Positions 51,143-59,627 of a stretch of 64,000 nt of DNA are shown here, piece by piece. The notes below the pieces were generated by a model. That model saw only the letters and a list, made by a program, of their open reading frames with translations. It had not been told where the DNA came from and did not search any database. A program made the position numbers and the translations under genes. Origin of the DNA: Prevotella sp. E9-3 (lineage in GTDB: Bacteria > Bacteroidota > Bacteroidia > Bacteroidales > Bacteroidaceae); assembly GCF_022024015.1 (NCBI RefSeq), contig NZ_CP091786.1:992001-1056000 (forward strand). The letters are read 5' to 3'. Position 1 is the stretch's first letter. Every line of letters begins with the position of its first letter.

Positions 51143-51622
51143 ATGAGAAGCAGAACAGCAAATTGGTTTGAATGCAAGATTCGCTATGAGAAAACCATGG
51201 AGGATGGCTTGCAGAAGAAAGTCGTAGAAACATACGTGGTTGATGCCCTGTCGTTTACTGAAGCTGAGCAGCGTATTATGGAAGAAATGTCCAGTTATAT
51301 TAGTGGCGAATTTGAAGTCAACGATATCAAGCGTGCAGCATATAAGGAAATTTTCTTTAGCGACGAAGAATTGGCTGATCGTTGGTATAAGACAAAGTTG
51401 CAGTTTATCACTATCGATGAGAAAACGGAAAAAGAAAAACGTTCAAGCGTAAACTATCTGGTTCAGGCTGGAACTTTGAATGGAGCCGTAAAGAATATTG
51501 ATGAAGTGATGGGCGGCACAATGATTGACTATGTGATTGCCTCTGTAGCTGAGACAACACTTATGGATGTGTTTGAGTACAAGAAGAAAGAACAGGACGA
51601 TAAACCTGAGTTCGAAGGATAA
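51143..51622 (+). CDS. DUF4494 protein
   Basis: 159 residues. SRTANWFECKIRYEKTMEDG at the start and YVVDALSFTEAEQRIMEEM are the hallmark of DUF4494, a Bacteroidetes-specific family of unknown function. It is soluble with no signal peptide. The stop codon overlaps the start of yggS (TAATG), so the two are translationally coupled. Confidence 0.88.
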   Translation: MRSRTANWFECKIRYEKTMEDGLQKKVVETYVVDALSFTEAEQRIMEEMSSYISGEFEVNDIKRAAYKEIFFSDEELADRWYKTKLQFITIDEKTEKEKRSSVNYLVQAGTLNGAVKNIDEVMGGTMIDYVIASVAETTLMDVFEYKKKEQDDKPEFEG

Positions 51623-52293
51623 TGTACAACGTTAAAGAAAAATTACACGAGGTGCTTTCCGGACTTCCTGCCGGTGTGCGCCTCGTTGCTATTAGTAAAT
51701 TCCATCCTGCCGAATATATCATGGCTGCCTATGAAGAGGGGCAACGCGTATTCGGCGAGAGCCACGAGCAAGAAATCCGTCAGAAGCACGAGGCGCTCCC
51801 CAAGGATATCGAATGGCATTTCATCGGACATCTGCAGACAAATAAGGTGAAATACATTGCTCCCTATATCACAATGATTGAGGCTGTGGATTCCCTAAAG
51901 TTGTTGCGCGAGATTCAGAAGCAGGCTGCCAATAATGATAGGGTGATCAAGGTGCTGCTGGAACTGCACATCGCTGAGGAAACTACAAAATATGGACTTA
52001 CTCTTGATGCTTGCCGTGAACTGCTGGCAGGCGGCGAATGGCGACAAATGCCGAATGTTCAGATTTGTGGTCTTATGATGATGGCTTCGAATACCGATGA
52101 TGAACAACAAATTGCTCATGAGTTTCAGCAGGCTGCATCTTTCTTTGATGAGGTTAAATCTAATTATTTCGCCACCGATGATGCTTTCTGTGAACGCTCA
52201 TGGGGCATGAGTGATGATTATCCTATTGCTGTTCAATGTCGAAGTACTATGGTTCGAGTAGGAACAAAGATATTCGGTCCAAGAGTTTATTGA
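51622..52293 (+). CDS. yggS: YggS/PROSC family PLP-binding protein
   Basis: 223 residues. PLP homeostasis protein with an alanine-racemase-like barrel: VAISKFHP with the PLP Lys (about residue 26), FGESHEQEI, EWHFIGHLQTNKVKY and the C-terminal RSWGMSDDYPIAVQCRSTMVRVGTKIFG. It balances intracellular PLP and affects amino- and keto-acid pools. It is coupled to DUF4494, an arrangement common in Bacteroidales. Confidence 0.95.
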   Translation: MYNVKEKLHEVLSGLPAGVRLVAISKFHPAEYIMAAYEEGQRVFGESHEQEIRQKHEALPKDIEWHFIGHLQTNKVKYIAPYITMIEAVDSLKLLREIQKQAANNDRVIKVLLELHIAEETTKYGLTLDACRELLAGGEWRQMPNVQICGLMMMASNTDDEQQIAHEFQQAASFFDEVKSNYFATDDAFCERSWGMSDDYPIAVQCRSTMVRVGTKIFGPRVY

Positions 52294-52316
52294 TTTATAA
52301 GTAGATCGTATAAAGA

Positions 52317-52353
52317 AAAATAGGCTTTCCAGCATAAGAGGAAAGCCTATTTT
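52317..52353. terminator. bidirectional terminator between yggS and a GH76 gene
   Basis: A 14-bp perfect stem (52317-52330, 52340-52353) with A/T ends that give a T tail in both directions. It overlaps the last codons of the convergent GH76 gene. Confidence 0.8.
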
Positions 52354-53939
52354 ATATATTTCTTTCCAGTTATGATATGGATACCTGTATGTGAACGGTG
52401 AGTCGCTGTATCAGCAGGACGTCCTGACAGGTCGTAAGTCTTTGCAGCATTCTTGCTGCTATCATGCTTTGTGGGCATGATAGCAGCAGATGCTGATTGT
52501 TGTAGATGCCATACGGCAAGCATGGCATATTCAGCGGCAAAAGCAAATTGATGGAAACCTTTGGTTACGTTTTCATCGCCAGTGCTTACACTCCAACCTC
52601 CCAACAGGTTAATAGGAAGCATCGACTGCTTTTGGAAGTTGTCAAACGCATAGTCAAGATTCTGCTGGAAAGACAGTAGGGCATTCTCAGCATAGGTCTT
52701 GCTATTGTAGGTTGTTGCGTTATAAGGAGCGGCGTCAACATAGGCTCGCATCAGTACATCGTCGAACCATGCGTTGAATCCTTCCTCCGCTTTGCTGTCT
52801 GTAGGCCATTCATAATATACAACACCACTGATACGTTTTCCTTTGGCAAAGTTGTTCCAACTGGCTTTGGAAAGTGCATCAACATCTGTTTGATAATCCT
52901 GCTCGCCAGTTACACGGAACAACTCGGCTGTACCAGCCAGCATCGTTCCTGTGTTGTAGGTGAATGCTGTACCCGAAGGGCCATGGCTATCAACATGGTC
53001 ACGATATTTGTTTCGTCCTTCGCCAACATATTGGATTTCTCCTTTAACAGCTCCCAACATGTCCCAGTAAACACCTGTTGACTTGTTGAGCAACTTTTCT
53101 TTCTGCCATGCGTAAACTTTCTTTGCCATCTCCAGATATACTTCAGAGTGCTTGCGCATTTCGTTGGTACGTGTTCCATCGGGCAGAATGTAGTAATAGC
53201 GCAGGTTGGCTTTTTCATCATCTGTCTTGTAGATTTCATAAAGCCAAACAAGAGGCTGGATGATAGGACCGTTTGAGCAGGAATGTTTGGAGTTATAACC
53301 AGGTCCCCACGAAATACCACCATACTCATTTCCTTTTGAATCAAGGCAACAATCCCAACCGTCTATGCAGTAATTAGCCAAATACTCAGCTTTCTTGAGA
53401 TAGTCGTTGTCGCCTGTAAGTTTGTAGGCACGTACTAACTCACGGCAGATCCACATTTGGTCATCATACACATTCTCGATGCCTGTTACGGCTGCTGTTC
53501 CTTTTGAACCGCCACGGTGTACACCATAGATGCTCCAATTGTTAATTTGTGCATAAGAATTGAGCGTATAGGTACCACGATAGAAGTCGAGTGAATTGTA
53601 CAGTTGTTTCAAACGTGTCACGAAACGATTGTGATTGTCTTCATACAGTTTGGGCTCTTTCTCGCGAATGGCTTCAAGTGCCTGTAATACTGAGCAGTGG
53701 GCCTCCAATGCAGCTGTGTAAGGCCATACGTCGGCGGTGCCAATACCTTGCTCTTTACTCAGGTCGTATAGGTCGTACATGCGCATGTCGGAAGAACTAC
53801 CCGTAAATGAACGCTGCATAGTGGCATCGGTCATTTCGATTGCACGTCTTAAATCTTGTATAGCTGTGTCATACGAAGTATCAGCCGAAGCAGATCCAAT
53901 GCCAACGGCTAATATAAGTGATAGGATGATTTTTTTCAT
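52347..53939 (-). CDS. GH76 endo-alpha-1,6-mannanase with sorting tail
   Basis: 530 residues with a signal peptide ending near SASA. GH76 enzymes cut the alpha-1,6-mannan backbone. The catalytic Asp pair is Asp159-Asp160 in VYDDQMW, within an (alpha/alpha)6 barrel (WDCCLDSKGNEYGGISWGPG). The C-terminus TYDLSGRPA ... GIHIITGKKYIK resembles a type IX secretion sorting signal, suggesting surface display. It is last in the mannan locus, overlapping the second GH76 gene by 4 bp. Confidence 0.87.
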   Translation of the reverse strand: MKKIILSLILAVGIGSASADTSYDTAIQDLRRAIEMTDATMQRSFTGSSSDMRMYDLYDLSKEQGIGTADVWPYTAALEAHCSVLQALEAIREKEPKLYEDNHNRFVTRLKQLYNSLDFYRGTYTLNSYAQINNWSIYGVHRGGSKGTAAVTGIENVYDDQMWICRELVRAYKLTGDNDYLKKAEYLANYCIDGWDCCLDSKGNEYGGISWGPGYNSKHSCSNGPIIQPLVWLYEIYKTDDEKANLRYYYILPDGTRTNEMRKHSEVYLEMAKKVYAWQKEKLLNKSTGVYWDMLGAVKGEIQYVGEGRNKYRDHVDSHGPSGTAFTYNTGTMLAGTAELFRVTGEQDYQTDVDALSKASWNNFAKGKRISGVVYYEWPTDSKAEEGFNAWFDDVLMRAYVDAAPYNATTYNSKTYAENALLSFQQNLDYAFDNFQKQSMLPINLLGGWSVSTGDENVTKGFHQFAFAAEYAMLAVWHLQQSASAAIMPTKHDSSKNAAKTYDLSGRPADTATHRSHTGIHIITGKKYIK

Positions 53940-56155
53940 TTAGCAATATATTTCTTATTATTCTTGATGAGTATAGTTTTCTTGCTGCTGTTCTCAACAG
54001 GTTGACCAAGAAGGTTATAAGTATTTTGAGACTCTTTCTTAGTATATGAAACTGATGGGATGCCGGCAGCGTTTTCACCAATAAGTTTCCATGAGCCTAA
54101 CATGATGTCATAAGAGCCTTGAGTCTCGGTGATGGCAAGACGATAATATTTGAAAGCCTTACCGAAATTAGGATTCTTCAAACTGTAATCGTCGTTCAGG
54201 AGACCTGCGCGGCGCAGTTCGTCAATACTTTCCATCAGCATCATACCCGTTTGCTGGCGTGATGTGTCATGTACTTCTTTGGTTAAATCGTACTGGTCGG
54301 TCCAGTAGTGTTTCAGGACAAACCATGTCTTGTTTAATGCAGCGAGTTCTGCAGAACGAGCCTGTTCCAACAGCCACTTGGTGTAGCGGAATTGACGGTC
54401 CTGATCCAGTTTGCCGGAAAGAATCCATTGAGTCAAATATCTCACGAAAATTCCTTTGAACAGGCCGCCGTCATCTTGGTTGTAATTCTGACGTTCGTTC
54501 ATGATGCCCTTTGGCGAATACCATTTTCCGAAGAGCAACAGGTCCATCAGGTCGGTCGCTGTCTTACGATAGTGCTCCTCGCCGGTAATCTTGTATAGTT
54601 CCAGCAATCCGCCAACCCATGTACCTTGGTTGTAGGAGAAGGTTACCTCGTGATCGTTGTTCTGTGGATTGTCTTTAATGACACCATCAGGGAAACGGTT
54701 GTGATCTAGCATATACTCGTAGATGCGCTTTGCCCATGTAAGGTATTTCTCTTCCTCAGTGTGCTGGTAGAGGCGAGCTGCGAGAATCATGGCAGGAGCA
54801 TTTGAACAAGAGGTCTTGTATTTGCCGTCACCTTCCTTGTTCTTGTTCCAGTGAATACCGCCGCCATCAACATCTGACCATCCGCCCGTTATATCATCAA
54901 ATAAGGTTTTCACCTGATTGAAATAGGAGCGATTTAAACTAGAATTGGCATCACATCCACGCAACAGTGCTAATGCCATCCATTCCATGTCGTCATAGAA
55001 ATGGTTGATGAGTGTATTGCCATTACGAGCACGAGTTCCAGTCACCAACTGAGTCAGCTTAGAAAGCTTTGAACTGGATTTGGTGCGATTGTAGTTATCT
55101 ACATAGTTATCTATAGCATGTGCTGCCCACCAGTAGCCACCCCAGTCTTCATTGCATTTTCCTGGATCAATAGACCAGTCGCAAATCCAGTAGATACCTG
55201 AAGTTCCTTGTTTGCGTTCCAGTTGCTCTTCACAGAACTTGAGCATGCGGTCTGCCACATCTGCATAGTTGACACGTGCGCCTGCAGTTCCTAATGGATA
55301 GTACTGCTCGTAGTAGTCAATAGTCATTGACAGAGCGTTATGCTGAATGTCCAGTGTTACCCACTCAGAGCCATCGTTAGAAGCCTGAAGCTCCCAGCAA
55401 TTAGGCCGGCGGTCTCTGTTAGAAGTGTTGGTCATTCCGATGGAATAACCCTTGATAGCCGTTGGCTCGTTAAACTCATACTGATACCATGCGTTAATGA
55501 TTCCGTTGTAGCGCTTTTCACCGTTGAAATTGTCTATCTGTTCACGGTCGGCATTAGTTATTTCTGCCATTGTGGTAGCATCATTGTCAATGAGATTGTT
55601 AACATTCCTCGCTTTTGTAGAACCGGTAATAGTACCATTGGAAGGAGTTGCAATATTCTCATCGTCCACGTATGGATATCCTTGTAGTTGGATGTCGGCA
55701 ATTCGTACGCCATTTGATCCAGAGGCCTGTTTCAGGACAAACTTGAAATAGGTGTAGCCTCCACTGGGACCTCCGTTCATCTGACGCTCGCGATAACGAC
55801 CTGTATATGTAAGCGTGTAAGTACGAACGCTCTTCCATTCCTGTCCATCAGCTGAAACCAACAGTTGTACAGACTTCAAGTCGCGTTGAGCATCATCAGC
55901 GCTAACTACCGAAAAACCTTTCAGTACATACGGGCGCCGGGCTTTCAGGATGATTTCTTCAGTTCCTGCCAATTGTGGCAAGTCGAATACAGTGAGGTCG
56001 TTCTTGTCGAACAGATCGGCAAGATTAGATTCAAAGCCTACAGCTTCGTAGGTACAATCATCTACGAAGCTGTAATCGGTAAGCGTCTTCTGGGCTGTGG
56101 TTGAACCATAGCCTGTTGCAATTGCAAGTGACAGTAGTAATAGTTGCTTTTTCAT
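53936..56155 (-). CDS. GH76 alpha-1,6-mannanase with two discoidin-type domains
   Basis: 739 residues. After the signal peptide (to about TTAQ, residue 22) come two F5/8-type (discoidin, CBM32-like) beta-sandwich regions at about 60-160 and 180-290. Both keep the paired pattern of KGFSVVSADD or KGYSIGMTN followed by ELQASNDGSEW. The GH76 barrel follows, with catalytic Asp388-Asp389 in HFYDDMEW and WGGYWWAAHAIDNY upstream. A sorting-like tail (TYNLLGQPV ... NNKKYIAK) ends the protein. The lectin domains probably hold it on mannan. It overlaps both neighbours by 4 bp. Confidence 0.87.
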   Translation of the reverse strand: MKKQLLLLSLAIATGYGSTTAQKTLTDYSFVDDCTYEAVGFESNLADLFDKNDLTVFDLPQLAGTEEIILKARRPYVLKGFSVVSADDAQRDLKSVQLLVSADGQEWKSVRTYTLTYTGRYRERQMNGGPSGGYTYFKFVLKQASGSNGVRIADIQLQGYPYVDDENIATPSNGTITGSTKARNVNNLIDNDATTMAEITNADREQIDNFNGEKRYNGIINAWYQYEFNEPTAIKGYSIGMTNTSNRDRRPNCWELQASNDGSEWVTLDIQHNALSMTIDYYEQYYPLGTAGARVNYADVADRMLKFCEEQLERKQGTSGIYWICDWSIDPGKCNEDWGGYWWAAHAIDNYVDNYNRTKSSSKLSKLTQLVTGTRARNGNTLINHFYDDMEWMALALLRGCDANSSLNRSYFNQVKTLFDDITGGWSDVDGGGIHWNKNKEGDGKYKTSCSNAPAMILAARLYQHTEEEKYLTWAKRIYEYMLDHNRFPDGVIKDNPQNNDHEVTFSYNQGTWVGGLLELYKITGEEHYRKTATDLMDLLLFGKWYSPKGIMNERQNYNQDDGGLFKGIFVRYLTQWILSGKLDQDRQFRYTKWLLEQARSAELAALNKTWFVLKHYWTDQYDLTKEVHDTSRQQTGMMLMESIDELRRAGLLNDDYSLKNPNFGKAFKYYRLAITETQGSYDIMLGSWKLIGENAAGIPSVSYTKKESQNTYNLLGQPVENSSKKTILIKNNKKYIAK

Positions 56156-58440
56156 TTTTTAAGTTCGTTAGAGAATGAATAGGGGGCAGCATCCTTACTA
56201 ATACCACGCTGACGGTTTGGCTGTGCCTGCATGTCAAAGACAATATGTCCGCCTTTCATCAATTGGGTATGATCAAGGTAATTGCGATCATAAGCCTGAC
56301 CGTCGAACGACATTGAACCGATGTATGGATTGCTTACTCCATTGGCATCAATAGTCAATGTCTTTCCATCTGAAAGGTGGAGCCTTATGTGGTTAAAGTA
56401 AGGAGTTCCTATTGCATACTGGCCTGAACCTGGGCATACAGGATAGAATCCCATAGCCGAGAACACGTACCATGCTGACGTCTGGCCGTTGTCTTCATCA
56501 CCGCAATATCCATCGGGAGCGGCATTGTAGAAACGGTCCATCACCTCACGAATATGCTGCTGAGCCTTCCAGGGCTGAGCTGCCCAGTCGTACAGGTAAA
56601 TCATGTGCTGGATGGGCTGATTACCATGTGCATAGTTGCCCATACCCATAATCTGCATCTCACGGATTTCATGAATCACTCCACCGTAGTAGCTGTCATC
56701 GAAATAGGGAGGTACATTGAACACAGAGTCGAGCATCTGTACAAAAGTCTCTTTACCACCCATCAGTTGAATGAGGCCTTCTGGGTCGTGGAACACAGAC
56801 CATGTATAATGCCATGCATTACCTTCAGTAAAGGCATCACCCCATTTCAGTGGTGAGAAAGGTGTCTGGAAGGTTCCGTCCTCATTGCGGCCGCGCATCA
56901 GTTTTGTTTCCTTGTCGAATACGTTTTTGTAGTTCAGAGCATGCTGCTTGAAGGGTTTCAGTTCCTTCTCCTTCTTGCCAAGTTTCTTACCTAATTGGTA
57001 GATACACCAGTCGTCGTAGGCATATTCCAGTGTGCGGGCCACATTTTCGTTGATGCCAACGTTGTAGGGCACATAGCCAAGCTTGTTATAGTATTCATAG
57101 CCCATACGTCCTGTTGAGCCTACTTGAGGATGAACCGCATTGGCACCATGTACAACAGCCTTCCAAAGTGTTTCGATGTCATAACCGTTCAGCCCCTTCA
57201 GATAGGCATCAGCTACAACAGAGGCAGAGTTGTTGCCCACCATGCAACCGCGATGACCAGGACTTGCCCATTCAGGAAGGAATCCGCTCTCCTTGTAACA
57301 GTTCACAAGACCTTCCTGCATCTTTACATTCATCTCAGGATATACCAGATTCAGCAAGGGGAACAAACAACGGAAGGTGTCCCAAAAACCGGTATCGGTG
57401 AAATAGTAGCCCTGGCATACCTCGCCTGTGTGGGGGCTATAGTGAACAGGTTCGCCCTGAGCATTTATCTCATAGAATGAACGGGGGAAGAGTACTGAAC
57501 GATACAGACTGCTATAGAAAGTGCGCAGGTGATCAATATCGTTGTCTTCTACTTCGATGCGGCCTAACACATCGTTCCACTGTTTACGACCAGCAGCACA
57601 TACCTGATCGAACGAGCGGTTGCCCAGTTCTTTCAAGTTCTGCCATGCTTGCTCCTCGCTAATGAATGATGAGGCTACGCGAACTGTGATTTGCTGACCT
57701 TTCTTTGTGTTGAAGCCAACCATGGCTTGAACATGATTTCCGCTGGCTTCAGTACCTGTAAAGGTCTTGTCATCCTTTTGAATGCCCCAGAACTGGAACT
57801 GTGTGTCAAACTGCATGACAAAATAGTTGCGGAAATTCTGTGGTACACCACCGCTGTTGCGAGTGCTATAGCCGGTAATAGTATTTTTATTTACATCGTA
57901 TTTGATTGCTGAGCCTCTGTCGAAAGCATCCACTACGATACGTGCAATTCCGTTGGCCTTGGTCGTCTCAGGAAATGTGAATCGCATGATGGCAGCACGT
58001 TCGGTCGGGGTGATTTCTGCCCACACATCATAGTCTGCAAGATATACCTTATAATAATAAGGTGTAGCCACTTCGGTCTTGTGAGAGAACCAACTGGCTC
58101 TCTTGTCCTCATTATAGAAATCATGATCAGGTCCAGAAACCATTGGCATAATAGAGAACTGACCATAGTCATTTATCCATGGTGAAGGCTGATGGGTTTG
58201 TTTGAAACCGCGAATCTTGTCTTCGGTATATACATATTGCCAACCGTCACCCATGCGTCCTGTCTGAGGTGTCCAGAAGTTCATACCCCAAGGCATAGCA
58301 ATAGCAGGGTAGGTGTTACCAGTAGAAAGAGAGTGCTTAGACAATGTGCCAACCAATGTGCTAACGAAATCAACAGGTTCTGTGGCGGCATTGATGGTTA
58401 AAGACGATGTAATAAATAGGCTAATAAGAAGTCTTTTCAT
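56152..58440 (-). CDS. GH92 alpha-mannosidase
   Basis: 762 residues with a signal peptide (to about NAAT). GH92 enzymes are calcium-dependent exo-alpha-mannosidases. TGNTYPAIAMPWGMNFWTPQT, EGNAWHYTWSVFHD (acid region), HGNQPIQHMIYLYDW and GDEDNGQTSAWYVFSAMGFYPV (base Asp region) are the conserved blocks. The GNQP block replaces the GNEPSHH form I recall from alpha-1,2-specific members, so the linkage may differ. It would trim side-chain mannose so that the GH76 enzymes reach the backbone. Three 21-bp spaced palindromes precede it. Confidence 0.92.
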   Translation of the reverse strand: MKRLLISLFITSSLTINAATEPVDFVSTLVGTLSKHSLSTGNTYPAIAMPWGMNFWTPQTGRMGDGWQYVYTEDKIRGFKQTHQPSPWINDYGQFSIMPMVSGPDHDFYNEDKRASWFSHKTEVATPYYYKVYLADYDVWAEITPTERAAIMRFTFPETTKANGIARIVVDAFDRGSAIKYDVNKNTITGYSTRNSGGVPQNFRNYFVMQFDTQFQFWGIQKDDKTFTGTEASGNHVQAMVGFNTKKGQQITVRVASSFISEEQAWQNLKELGNRSFDQVCAAGRKQWNDVLGRIEVEDNDIDHLRTFYSSLYRSVLFPRSFYEINAQGEPVHYSPHTGEVCQGYYFTDTGFWDTFRCLFPLLNLVYPEMNVKMQEGLVNCYKESGFLPEWASPGHRGCMVGNNSASVVADAYLKGLNGYDIETLWKAVVHGANAVHPQVGSTGRMGYEYYNKLGYVPYNVGINENVARTLEYAYDDWCIYQLGKKLGKKEKELKPFKQHALNYKNVFDKETKLMRGRNEDGTFQTPFSPLKWGDAFTEGNAWHYTWSVFHDPEGLIQLMGGKETFVQMLDSVFNVPPYFDDSYYGGVIHEIREMQIMGMGNYAHGNQPIQHMIYLYDWAAQPWKAQQHIREVMDRFYNAAPDGYCGDEDNGQTSAWYVFSAMGFYPVCPGSGQYAIGTPYFNHIRLHLSDGKTLTIDANGVSNPYIGSMSFDGQAYDRNYLDHTQLMKGGHIVFDMQAQPNRQRGISKDAAPYSFSNELKK

Positions 58441-58453
58441 TTTGTTAGTTTGG

Positions 58454-58516
58454 AATTTTGGCCAAAATTAATCAAATTTTGGCCAAAATTCAAGGAATAA
58501 TGGCCAAAATTTGAAT
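58454..58516. repeat. 21-bp array of GGCC-centred palindromes, three units
   Basis: AATTTTGGCCAAAATT at 58454-58469 and again at 58475-58490, and a weaker copy with GGCC at 58502. GGCC centres are at 58460, 58481 and 58502, exactly 21 bp apart. It fills most of the gap between the DUF1735 and GH92 genes. Confidence 0.85.
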
Positions 58517-58532
58517 TTTTTATAAATTAAGA

Positions 58533-59591
58533 TTACCACTGAATGGCTTGATCTTCGTTCGGAATCTGCGTGTTCAGCTGACGTTCAAGAGTCAAGTTGC
58601 CTTGAACGGAGTAATCCATTGCGTAATTCTCTACTGAAGTGTAGTCAGTGTAGGAATATGAAATATCACTGATGATTACGTAGTGGTGCATCAAATAAGG
58701 CTGTACTTCGTCGGCTTGTTCGTAGATACGATACTGGGCAATACCGTATTGTACGAAATTGTTGTTGGCAGCATTGTCGGCAGTGAGTGTCACTGTGCCT
58801 TCATTGCCATCAGCCGATGTGGGATTGAACTTGAACTTTACCTTGTAGAAACGACGGTCAACACGTGTTTCGTCGATGTTGCCCATATAGAAGAATACAC
58901 TGCTCTCATCCACAACATAGGCACGTGCAGTCTCCATACCGGTTGCATTGTTCGGGTCGGCTGCATTGGTCACTTTCAGTGTTGTAGCTGAGTAGTTGCC
59001 AGAGTAATCATTGTAAGGATATACGCGAAGCATAGCTTTTGCGTAGTTCTTACGTGGGTGAGCCTCATAGCCTTCTCCTTTCTTAATTTCGATAGGGAGT
59101 ACCCATTTCTCAACCATGTCAATGTTCTTGAAGTTGAAGTTAATACGCAGCAGGCCAACGTCCTGACCACTGTTAATCTGTACTGTGCCAGGATATTCAG
59201 CATAGTTGCTCATATCCTTGTAATACAGGTCAACAATATCCGAACGGTATTCAGTACTACCAAAGCGCTCGTAGTTCAGAATGTCGAGCGTATCACTGTG
59301 GCCAACCTGAATTGACAGATTATTGCTGTTAATAGTGGTACCGGCAACAATCACGGGCAAATCGTATGATGACTTACCTTCCTGACCATACATCAGGCTA
59401 CCATCATCGTTGTGGCGAGAGTAAGGAACATAAACGGCTGTAACACCATTGTCGTTTAGTGGAGCCTTAAAGCTGATGTACTTCTCGTACTGCTCGTCCT
59501 TCCACTCGTCGTTGCAGCTGGTGAGTGCTGCAGAAAAACCACAGCACACTGTACCAACCAGCATATATTTAATAATATTCTTACTAATCAT
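58533..59591 (-). CDS. SusE-position lipoprotein with DUF1735/DUF4361 domains
   Basis: 352 residues with a lipobox (LTSC, Cys26). The N-terminal half is a BT_3987-type DUF1735 beta-sandwich domain (YISFKAPLNDNG, VQINSGQDVGLLRINF, WVLPIEIKKGEGYEA). The C-terminal half looks like DUF4361 (DYSGNYSATTLKVT, FYKVKFKFNPTSADG). Such surface lipoproteins follow susD and bind or position the glycan. Its signal peptide is strikingly similar to that of the SusD protein next door. Confidence 0.85.
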   Translation of the reverse strand: MISKNIIKYMLVGTVCCGFSAALTSCNDEWKDEQYEKYISFKAPLNDNGVTAVYVPYSRHNDDGSLMYGQEGKSSYDLPVIVAGTTINSNNLSIQVGHSDTLDILNYERFGSTEYRSDIVDLYYKDMSNYAEYPGTVQINSGQDVGLLRINFNFKNIDMVEKWVLPIEIKKGEGYEAHPRKNYAKAMLRVYPYNDYSGNYSATTLKVTNAADPNNATGMETARAYVVDESSVFFYMGNIDETRVDRRFYKVKFKFNPTSADGNEGTVTLTADNAANNNFVQYGIAQYRIYEQADEVQPYLMHHYVIISDISYSYTDYTSVENYAMDYSVQGNLTLERQLNTQIPNEDQAIQW

Positions 59592-59627
59592 AATTATTAA
59601 TTTTCAATTATCAATTACAAATTACTC

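Noticed and set aside
58440..58532. Bacteroidetes promoter within the GGCC palindrome array
   Set aside because: TAATTTTG occurs on the minus strand but there is no TTTG at the right distance; the match comes from the palindrome itself.
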